In this document: one piece after another, positions 16,601 through 18,712 of the stretch | Layout of the letters: the number at the start of each line of letters is the position of its first letter | Numbering within the stretch: the stretch's first letter is position 1 | Assembly: GCF_000003605.2 (NCBI RefSeq) | Contig: NW_003140819.1 | Coordinates: 202,627-221,338 of the forward strand | Reading direction: 5' to 3' | DNA from: Saccoglossus kowalevskii | Taxonomy: Eukaryota > Hemichordata > Enteropneusta > Harrimaniidae | DNA: 18,712 bases | Made by a program: the position numbers and the translations under genes | The notes under the pieces: model-generated | Told to the model about the DNA's origin: nothing | Database searches by the model: none | Seen by the model: the letters and a program-made list of their open reading frames with translations, nothing else

Positions 16601-17836
16601 AATTTCAGACTTTTGGAAAAATCAAAACACCCTTATTTTAAAAAAAAACGGGGAGGATTTTTATTTGATATGTTTGGCTCAGGTGGGACAAATCTTACAC
16701 TAACAGAATAATTTCTTGTTGTCATCTCCTCCGGTTTGCTATGAACAGCTGCCATTCTATTGAAAAAATATCCCCTTTTGGTTTTCCCGGACATGCGAAT
16801 TGAAAAATTATACACCTTTGTCCGCGAAATACAGAACGTACAAGTGTATTCTCGACCAGTCAAGTGATGGCCGCTCATGCAATATAGTATTTATCGGTAA
16901 ATTAGAGCTTGACCATTAGAAAATCAGTAAGTGGCATGATGGAATTTGAAAACAAAATCTACAGCAAAAAACCATATTTATAAAAACCCATACATACAAA
17001 CAGAAAAGATAGCCCATTTTGCAACCTACAAAACGTAGGTCAAAACAAGTTGAAGGAAACAATTTTTACAGCAGTTCTACCCCAGAGTCTCATTTACTGA
17101 CTGTTGTTTTCAAATCACGCGTGATCTCGCAATGCACCGCACATGAACAAAATGGCGTATGTGATGATGTACTTGGACTAACCTACCTGTCTTCGCCATT
17201 GGCATGTTTGTACTTGGTGGAGTAGAAACCCACGAAATCGTTCGCTAAATTTCTGTGAAATTCGATGTGTATATTATACGTCATGCCCTTGAGAAGCGTC
17301 TCTTCAACTCCAATGTAAAGCATCTCTAAAGTTCCATTCAATGAAGTCTCGCGTATCGGTATAGTTTCGTCACGTGATCCTAAAATGACCGGCGTCCTCG
17401 TCAACGTTAGTCCTTTCACGTGGAGAAACACGGAGGGCGTACTTTTGACTACTTTCACGCCAATGTCTACACTTCCCTCATAATAGCCAGACTTAATATC
17501 GGGCACAAGGAACAACTTGTAAGTCTCGGGCAGCACGTCACGTGGCAACCGTAAACTGGAGTGCGCGAACGCGTCTTTGGTGTTCTGATTTACGGGTAAT
17601 GCAAGCGCAAGGATCATAACAACGATGACGATGAGGACTCCCAGACACGCGGCTGCTTGAATGCGGCGAACATTGCCTGATTGACTATTTTTGGATCCAG
17701 GTGAGTCCAATGGCTGGTACCCACCATGCGATGACGTCAGCTTAGAAGACTCTGCGTCATCGTCGAAATCCTCGAACCAATCATCTTGCTCCGTTTGCTG
17801 ATACTTGTACCTCTGATTCCACATAAAGCTCCTCAT
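1482..17836 (-). CDS. M1-family membrane zinc aminopeptidase, aminopeptidase N-like, 15 coding exons (3' end uncertain)
   Basis: Gluzincin ectopeptidase expected to remove N-terminal residues from peptides outside the cell. The spliced coding sequence joins, on the minus strand, 17836-17187, 15347-15068, 14436-14316, 13838-13684, 13047-12934, 11756-11622, 10510-10379, 9677-9499, 8254-8172, 7458-7275, 6761-6611, 5817-5744, 4169-4065, 2631-2464 and 1629 to about 1493 (or the stop at 1482). All introns are GT-AG and the frame is open throughout. Features in order: acidic cytoplasmic tail (1-60), one membrane anchor (61-80), N-terminal beta domain with [12 protein letters not shown] (234-245), GAMEN-like AGMES (361-365), HEIAH (397-401), glutamate zinc ligand E420 in WLNEGF, catalytic tyrosine Y483, then beta-sandwich and helical domains. 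N-glycosylation sequons start at N167, N584, N606, N633, N689 and N736. Family membership is firm from these motifs. Orthology to ANPEP rather than ENPEP or laeverin is not settled. The model is about 75-90 residues short at the C-terminus. Confidence 0.93.
1762..1852 (-). mobile_element. Family A MITE fragment in intron 14
   Basis: GCGAGGGAGTCGTCACGTGC is followed by GCATGCGTCAGATGGCCATA and CATGAGCCTTTCGTTT. This matches the reverse complement of 14510-14657 over its first two thirds and then stops. Confidence 0.75.
1963..2025 (-). mobile_element. Second family A MITE fragment, internally deleted
   Basis: TTAAAGCGAGGGAGTCGTCA at about 1964-1983 is the family terminus. It joins almost directly to TTGTTTACAAATAAACGTCT, which is normally 30 bp further in. 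Intron 14 therefore holds two degenerate copies in tandem. Confidence 0.65.
2297..2444. mobile_element. Family C palindromic element in intron 14
   Basis: The outer ends are GCTGGATCCCGGCGTC (2297) and the inverse GGCGGGAACCAGC (ending 2443). An inner inverted pair, TATCCTCGGGGCGGA (2328-2342) and TCCGCCCCGAGGATA (2388-2402), is perfect over 15 bp. This nested palindrome is typical of a nonautonomous DNA element. It ends only about 19 bp from the donor of exon 14. No transposase frame is present. Confidence 0.75.
2464..2631 (-). CDS. Exon 14: helical domain ([11 protein letters not shown])
   Basis: One base completes Lys788, then residues 789-843 plus two bases. The acceptor is TTCCGGCAG and the donor CTAGAAAG|GTAGGC. 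It encodes [30 protein letters not shown], then [11 protein letters not shown]. The pattern P.LR..VYC.....G...EW...W..Y.....A....AL.CS is strongly diagnostic of this family. Confidence 0.95.
2930..3260. repeat. Cluster of direct and inverted TAACTCG-core repeats in intron 13
   Basis: The core TAACTCG or its inverse CGAGTTA recurs at about 3004, 3038, 3103, 3189, 3217, 3231 and 3245. CGAGTTACGGGCAACA (3038-3053) pairs with TGTTGCTCGTAACTCG (3093-3108) with one mismatch. CGATGTTCGTAA is tandem near 3194-3235. This looks like a degenerate element or minisatellite. No coding potential was seen. Confidence 0.6.
3404..4041 (+). repeat. Dispersed repeat E, copy 1 (intron 13)
   Basis: Shares long near-identical blocks, in the same order and orientation, with 17982-18410. 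They include CCGGGAATGTCACTTAAGCT, CATATCTTTTGATTAATCGT and GTAGTCAGAATAGCGACGGT. This copy also has an internal CCCAAGACT-rich repeat section at about 3600-3690 that is shorter in the other copy. No protein-coding frame is visible, so it could be a solo terminal repeat or another nonautonomous element; the class is not determined. Confidence 0.8.
4065..4169 (-). CDS. Exon 13: helical domain (LLRKAIL..YGHE)
   Basis: One base, then residues 754-787 plus two bases, with acceptor TTCTTGCAG and donor GATGAAAA|GTGAGT. The peptide begins [20 protein letters not shown] and continues [14 protein letters not shown]. This matches the LLR..IL..AC.YG...C...A..LF..WM pattern of M1 helical domains. A ~600-bp dispersed repeat ends about 25 bp downstream of its donor. 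Confidence 0.9.
4170..5743. other. Intron 12, noncoding, with family C-like fragment and a hairpin
   Basis: At 4546-4596 the sequence CCTCGGGGGCGGAGCTACGT, with flanking GTCACAGACCTTCCACG, is the inverse of 2364-2402, so a fragment of the same element family lies here. At 4818-4850 TTTTCACCGCC and GGCGGTGAAAA form a perfect 11-bp stem with an 11-base loop. No peptide in either strand looks like a protein family. Confidence 0.55.
5744..5817 (-). CDS. Exon 12: helical domain, short exon
   Basis: A 74-bp exon too short to stand out as an ORF. The acceptor is GTTTTCAG and the donor AATAA|GTATGT. It encodes [20 protein letters not shown] then SHTN (729-752). It was placed by the family pattern of a helix ending in ...LG..D.GSH.. 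just before LLR, and by matching phases on both sides. The split codon gives Lys753. Divergence is highest here, so this is one of the less secure exons, but phase and motif agree. Sequon at Asn736. Confidence 0.82.
5818..6610. other. Intron 11, noncoding
   Basis: Contains TGACGTCA at 6192-6199 and TGACGTAA near 6177, plus the phrase AAAATGGCTGCCATTTT (6220-6236). No repeat array or gene was recognised. Confidence 0.5.
6611..6761 (-). CDS. Exon 11: helical C-terminal domain
   Basis: One base completes Arg678, then residues 679-728, ending in phase 0. The acceptor is TTCTTACAG and the donor TTTAAT|GTATGT. The peptide includes [20 protein letters not shown], matching the AL.L..YL..E..Y.PW segment of the ERAP1-like helical domain. 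Sequon at Asn689. Confidence 0.92.
6846..7148 (-). mobile_element. Family B MITE-like element in intron 10
   Basis: A 303-bp unit bounded by TTTAAAG at 6846 and CTTTAAA ending at 7148. It is the inverse of 11008-11312, sharing TTATATGAGACCCATA, AAGCTTGGTACCGTCTCAGT-like and CCCACAATCCAATGCGTTCT segments. The ends are imperfect inverted repeats. It fills most of intron 10 (6762-7274). Frames inside it, such as a 96-codon one, are not conserved between copies. Confidence 0.8.
7275..7458 (-). CDS. Exon 10: GFYRVNYD and start of helical domain
   Basis: Two bases complete Asp617, then residues 618-677 and two bases of Arg678. The acceptor is TCAAACAG and the donor CTAGCAAG|GTGGGT. Contains [20 protein letters not shown], matching the family motif G.YRVNYD...W, then [16 protein letters not shown], matching the RA.I..D.F.LA helix. 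Sequon at Asn633. Confidence 0.95.
7459..8171. other. Intron 9 with a dispersed family D block
   Basis: At 7891-7950 the block TAGATGCAAATCGCCGCC ... CGTGTTTTTAC aligns over about 60 bp with 11793-11853. ACACTAGAGGGCGA (7697-7710) resembles a CTCF core. No coding exon was found in this intron beyond exons 9 and 10. Confidence 0.55.
8172..8254 (-). CDS. Exon 9: beta-sandwich domain
   Basis: A short exon. One base completes Asp589, then residues 590-616 plus one base. The acceptor is TATTTCAG and the donor AAGAAGG|GTGAGT. The peptide starts [20 protein letters not shown] and ends MWLNTKK, matching the Y.W.IP.....S beta strand that follows the WTLQMG region. Sequon at Asn606. Confidence 0.92.
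8255..9498. other. Intron 8, noncoding, with a family A terminus
   Basis: TTAAAGCGGAGGAGTCGTCA (9030-9049) is a family A end, but the rest of the element is absent. TTAGAGGGCGCTC lies at 8875. AGATCTCGCTG at 8951 recalls the family D block. No gene was seen. Confidence 0.5.
9499..9677 (-). CDS. Exon 8: [14 protein letters not shown] and beta-sandwich
   Basis: Encodes residues 530-588 plus two bases, with acceptor ATTTTAG and donor TTCGA|GTAAGT. It contains [20 protein letters not shown], the conserved M..WT.Q.G.PV motif, then [12 protein letters not shown] of the beta-sandwich domain. One sequon, Asn584 (NAS). The split codon gives Asp589 with exon 9. Confidence 0.95.
9818..10378 (-). repeat. 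18-bp tandem array with 125-bp higher-order period in intron 7
   Basis: The basic unit, read on the transcribed strand, is close to GTAAGGCCATTAACACAG. Seven units (six of 18 bp and one of 17 bp) form a 125-bp higher-order repeat: CCCGTG recurs at 9915, 10040, 10165 and 10290. The array reaches position 10378, the first base of intron 7, so the splice donor GTAGGCCATTAACAC is itself a repeat unit. CAGGTAAG occurs exactly six times on the transcribed strand, at plus-strand positions 9946, 9964, 10071, 10089, 10196 and 10214. Confidence 0.93.
10379..10510 (-). CDS. Exon 7: end of catalytic domain
   Basis: Encodes residues 486-529 in phase 0. The acceptor is TTAACAG and the donor ACGAAG|GTAGGC. 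It starts [20 protein letters not shown], matching the GASVLRML..FL....F..GL helix region, and ends DNLWSAFTK. The intron base next to the donor is already inside the 18-bp tandem array of intron 7. Confidence 0.95.
10571..10744 (+). repeat. 19-bp tandem array, 9 copies, in intron 6
   Basis: Units of the form CGCCATATTTGATTTGGAC start every 19 bp: GCCATAT or a variant begins at 10574, 10593, 10612, 10631, 10650, 10669, 10688, 10707 and 10726. Most units contain CGCCATATT, which fits the YY1 consensus CGCCATNTT. The array lies about 60 bp upstream, in gene order, of the exon 7 acceptor. Confidence 0.93.
11008..11312 (+). mobile_element. Family B MITE-like element in intron 6
   Basis: A 305-bp unit from TTTAAGGGCGATAGG to CGCGCTTTAAA. 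Its reverse complement aligns end to end with 6846-7148, and a partial copy lies at 14797-14996. No transposase frame. The near-equal length of two complete copies supports a discrete element. Confidence 0.8.
11622..11756 (-). CDS. Exon 6: catalytic tyrosine region (KISYLK)
   Basis: Encodes residues 441-485 in phase 0, with acceptor TTACAG and donor CTTAAG|GTAATT. The peptide runs [20 protein letters not shown] then [20 protein letters not shown] and ISYLK. The pattern DAL.SHP...F..ISY is diagnostic. Tyr483 of ISY aligns with the tyrosine that stabilises the transition state in M1 peptidases. Confidence 0.95.
11757..12348. other. Intron 5, part without a recognised element
   Basis: Holds the second family D block at 11793-11853 (TAGATGACAATGGCCGCC ... 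CTTGTTTTTAC). Otherwise AT-rich noncoding sequence. Confidence 0.5.
12349..12791. mobile_element. Family C element, longer version, in intron 5
   Basis: Begins GCTGGTTCCCGGCGTCC (12349) and ends with the inverse GGCGGGAACCAGC (ending 12790). GGTAACTAGTAA (12390) has its inverted partner TTACTAGTTACC near 12732-12743, so the terminal inverted repeat extends about 55 bp with mismatches. CATGACACTTGAGGCGGGAA matches 2419-2438 of the shorter element. About 440 bp, with no transposase frame. Confidence 0.7.
12934..13047 (-). CDS. Exon 5: third zinc ligand (WLNEGF)
   Basis: Phase 0 at both ends: acceptor CGTTCAG, donor AGAATG|GTGAGT, residues 403-440. Begins [20 protein letters not shown]. The glutamate of NEGF (Glu420) lies exactly 18 residues after His401, giving the full gluzincin signature HExxH-x18-E. 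An intron between AHQ and WFGN fits the arrangement I expect for animal aminopeptidase N-like genes. Confidence 0.96.
13111..13662. repeat. GTCA-based tandem array filling intron 4
   Basis: About 550 bp of GTCA tetranucleotides interspersed with longer units such as GAGTCAGTCAGTCAATCGGT. It takes up all but about 63 bases next to the exon 5 acceptor and 21 bases next to the exon 4 donor. On the transcribed strand it reads GACTGACTGAC. The plus-strand frame rich in SQSV is a consequence of the repeat. Confidence 0.95.
13684..13838 (-). CDS. Exon 4: GAMEN-like motif and HEIAH zinc motif
   Basis: Two bases complete Asp351, then residues 352-402 follow. The acceptor is GTTCAG and the donor CACCAG|GTATGA. 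The exon encodes the substrate-amine-binding motif as [11 protein letters not shown] (356-368 region), where most family members read FNAGAMENWGL. The glutamate that binds the free N-terminus is kept (Glu364), but the flanking Gly, Ala and Asn are changed. The exon ends in [10 protein letters not shown], with His397 and His401 as zinc ligands and Glu398 as the general base. Confidence 0.96.
14201..14343 (-). repeat. 29-bp tandem array that includes the exon 3 / intron 3 junction
   Basis: CATTTTCGGCAATG, or a one-to-two-base variant, begins at 14201, 14230, 14259, 14288 and 14317, an exact 29-bp period. The copy at 14317 is the end of exon 3 (VPYPLPKM). On the transcribed strand the second copy repeats the donor exactly (ATGGGTAAGT). 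The third has ATGGGCAGGT, and the others have lost the donor. A partial sixth copy lies at 14191-14200. Confidence 0.95.
14316..14436 (-). CDS. Exon 3: end of N-terminal domain (PYPLPKM)
   Basis: Encodes residues 311-350 plus one base, between the acceptor CACTATAG and the donor ATGG|GTAAGT. The peptide starts [17 protein letters not shown] and ends [10 protein letters not shown], which aligns with the conserved ADYAL...SFYE..F..PYPLPK segment just before the GAMEN exon. The last ~25 bp of this exon, with its splice donor, recur as a 29-bp tandem array in the intron. The first donor (intron base 14315) was chosen because it alone gives the family-like junction PK-M-D-MIAIP in frame with exon 4. 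Confidence 0.93.
14510..14657 (+). mobile_element. Family A TTAA-type MITE, complete copy in intron 2
   Basis: A 148-bp unit from TTAAAGCGGGAGGGTCGTCA to GGTGACGACTCCCCAGCTTTAA (the last 20 bases of which mirror the start). The terminal inverted repeats are about 30 bp, with TTAA at both outer ends as a possible target duplication. Copies or fragments occur at 1-55, 1762-1852, 1963-2025, 9030-9053 and 15724-15872. Confidence 0.85.
14797..14996 (+). mobile_element. Family B element, truncated copy in intron 2
   Basis: GAGGTTACCAAGCTTTAA, GGCGCCCAGGACAAAACTCG, GCATTGGATTGTGGG and TTTATCAACACAAATATCGC align with the right two thirds of 11008-11312. The left end is missing, so a 116-codon frame here is element sequence and not a gene. 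Confidence 0.75.
15068..15347 (-). CDS. Exon 2: N-terminal beta domain with PCFDEPD
   Basis: The acceptor CTACCTCACAG precedes a single C that completes Ser217. The exon then encodes residues 218-310 and ends in phase 0 at ATTCAG|GTAGTT. It contains [20 protein letters not shown], the family's substrate-side loop and signature. At the position where most M1 enzymes have TQ (human APN TTQMQ, E. coli PepN TQCE) this protein has Tyr223, and the following acidic residue, Glu225, is kept. The exon ends with [16 protein letters not shown], matching the CDF-Y-E strand of the family. Confidence 0.95.
15348..15723. other. Intron 1, part next to exon 2
   Basis: No gene or repeat was recognised apart from the polypyrimidine tract and acceptor of exon 2 at its left end. 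Confidence 0.5.
15724..15872 (+). mobile_element. Family A MITE, decayed copy in intron 1
   Basis: TTAAAGCGGAGAAGTCGTCA, CAAGCGACGATAAC, CGCAAAGGCTCACGGACAGA and CTATGGCCATCTGTCGCATG match the 14510 copy in order over about 149 bp. The right terminus is degraded (GGTGATGTAAAA). Confidence 0.75.
15873..17186. other. Intron 1, remaining noncoding part
   Basis: Mostly AT-rich. Recurrent TTTTTATTCAAAA-like and GTGTTCAAATCA-like phrases occur at 15980-16230 but do not form a clean array. TGACGTCA lies at 16374-16381. No coding exon was recognised. Confidence 0.5.
17187..17836 (-). CDS. Exon 1: cytoplasmic tail, membrane anchor and start of N-terminal domain
   Basis: Encodes residues 1-216 plus two bases of codon 217. 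The ATG at 17836 has A at -3 (ACAATGAGG) and is the first Met after a clear 3' splice site, so I chose it. The tail is rich in acidic residues (FEDFDDDAE) and is followed by a basic RR before a hydrophobic stretch at about 61-80, which makes this a type II signal anchor. Luminal sequence begins around [19 protein letters not shown], the usual start of the M1 N-terminal beta domain. Sequon at N167. The donor is GACAG|GTAGGT. A long first coding exon that includes the anchor is usual for this family. Confidence 0.95.
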
Positions 17837-17853
17837 TGTTTACTTGTCCTTGC
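17837..17853 (-). other. 5' UTR segment of exon 1 preceded by a 3' splice site
   Basis: Seventeen bases (GCAAGGACAAGTAAACA) separate the ATG from a good acceptor, CTTTTACAG, ending at 17854. The 5' UTR is therefore probably spliced from at least one upstream noncoding exon to the right, which I could not identify. An unspliced transcript start close by cannot be excluded. Confidence 0.6.
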
Positions 17854-17981
17854 CTGTAAAAGACAATCAATGTTTAGATTATAGAGCCCTCTACAGACAC
17901 AATTTTATAGACGACTTTCCCGGAAGTCAAAGATACGGTGTTTCACATGCACGCGCATGCCGTTTTGGGGTGTAATGTTTT

Positions 17982-18410
17982 GGGGGGAAATTTCTCTTCT
18001 GGTCTCTGTATCTCATCTGCTTGAGGTACCGGACCGGGAAAGTCACCTAAGCTTTACAGTCAAATAGATGCACACAACGAAACACGTTTCAATAGCTAGT
18101 CTTTAGCAACGTCGAGAACGCCTCAAGGCGAACTGCCCGGACTGAGCAAGACTATCGCGCCCCGTGGAGCTCTAAGTACTGGACACTTCATATCTTTTGA
18201 TTAATCGTTCACTATATTAATAACTGCAAATACAAACTGTGAGAAATAGTAGTCAGAATAGCGACGGTTATATCGTAATTAGTTCCAAATCACTGAGTCA
18301 AGTTCCGTCCAGGACCTCGCATGAGTCAAAATGATGACAGATATAACACAGAAACTCACTAGTAATCTGCTAAATACTTAGTAAGTCGGTCAACAGACAA
18401 TCAGCAAACT
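17982..18410 (+). repeat. Dispersed repeat E, copy 2, upstream of the gene
   Basis: Aligns with 3404-4041 through GAGGTACCGGACCGGGAA, CATATCTTTTGATTAATCGT, GTAGTCAGAATAGCGACGGT and ATATCGTAATTAGTTCC. It is shorter because the CCCAAGACT-rich section is mostly absent. Any promoter or 5' UTR exon of the aminopeptidase would lie in or beyond it. Confidence 0.8.
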
Positions 18411-18623
18411 GACATGTTTTTTTTTTTTAGCCCGACAAAGCAGAAGTATTTTTGCACTCCAGTCTTGCTAATTCCGGGAAAGTCGTCTATTAACCCCTCC
18501 CTATACTTCTTGATCAACAAACAGTTATTTATTTTTTGAAATTTGATTTCCGTGTTGAAAAGTTCAGACAACTGATACATTTAAAGAGAGTACTCAGTTG
18601 GCCCAACTTCAAGTTCTCCAATG

Positions 18624-18712
18624 TTAAAGGGCGATGGTCGTCGAGCAGCGCGTGCTCAAATTTCATGTTAACAAACACTGTATTATACACGCACTCTATA
18701 TGTCTCATATCG
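18624..18712 (+). mobile_element. Family B element, left end, cut by the window edge
   Basis: TTAAAGGGCGATGGTCGTCG followed later by TATGTCTCATAT resembles the left end of 11008-11312 (TTTAAGGGCGATAGG ... GGGTCTCATATAA). The copy runs off the right end. Confidence 0.55.

Noticed and set aside
1482-17836. Possibility that the aminopeptidase is a pseudogene
   Set aside because: All 15 exons are open, all 14 splice-site pairs are canonical with compatible phases, and the zinc ligands, general base and catalytic tyrosine are intact. Only the C-terminus is unresolved.
1-18712. tRNA or other structured RNA genes
   Set aside because: I looked for a TTCRANNC box B with a paired acceptor stem and saw no convincing candidate; a covariance-model scan would be needed to exclude one.

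Overview
The window is eukaryotic genomic DNA. Its only recognisable gene is a multi-exon M1-family zinc aminopeptidase on the minus strand. It resembles aminopeptidase N (membrane alanyl aminopeptidase): a type II membrane protein with an extracellular gluzincin domain. I reconstructed 15 coding exons by hand. All 14 internal introns are GT-AG, and the codon phases agree at every junction. The model runs from an ATG at 17836 (minus) to about 1493, or to a stop at 1482, and gives about 890 residues. Typical APN proteins have about 960, so the last 75-90 residues (the end of the helical C-terminal domain) are missing. They may lie beyond the left edge, or the protein may end early. The 5' UTR is spliced, and its first exon was not found.

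The organism is probably a marine invertebrate, perhaps an invertebrate deuterostome such as a cephalochordate or hemichordate. This is a low-confidence inference from three things: the many-intron gene structure, the CpG content, which does not look depleted, and the dense short palindromic elements and minisatellites. No bacterial-style gene, rRNA, tRNA or CRISPR array was found.

Layout, read along the gene from right to left: 17854-18712 is a 5' flank or UTR intron with dispersed repeats. Exon 1 (17187-17836) encodes the cytoplasmic tail, the membrane anchor and the start of the N-terminal beta domain. Exons 2-3 complete that domain. Exons 4-7 encode the catalytic domain, with a GAMEN-like motif, the zinc motif HEIAH with its glutamate ligand 18 residues on, and the catalytic tyrosine. 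Exons 8-9 encode the beta-sandwich, and exons 10-15 the helical C-terminal domain. Position 1 to about 1481 holds a 56-bp minisatellite and other noncoding sequence.

The introns are the more unusual part. Five of them carry nonautonomous-element copies with TTAA-type or GCTGGTTCCC-type ends, and several carry tandem arrays. The 29-bp array in intron 3 is made from the exon 3 / 5' splice-site junction itself. The 18-bp/125-bp higher-order array in intron 7 starts at the splice donor and contains six exact CAGGTAAG donor-like sites. Most of intron 4 is a TGAC-type array, and intron 6 has a 19-bp array of CGCCATATTTG (YY1-like) sites. At the protein level the exopeptidase motif reads AGMES instead of the usual GAMEN. 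I see no clearly new multi-gene system. The best leads are the splice-signal arrays and the altered substrate-binding motif.
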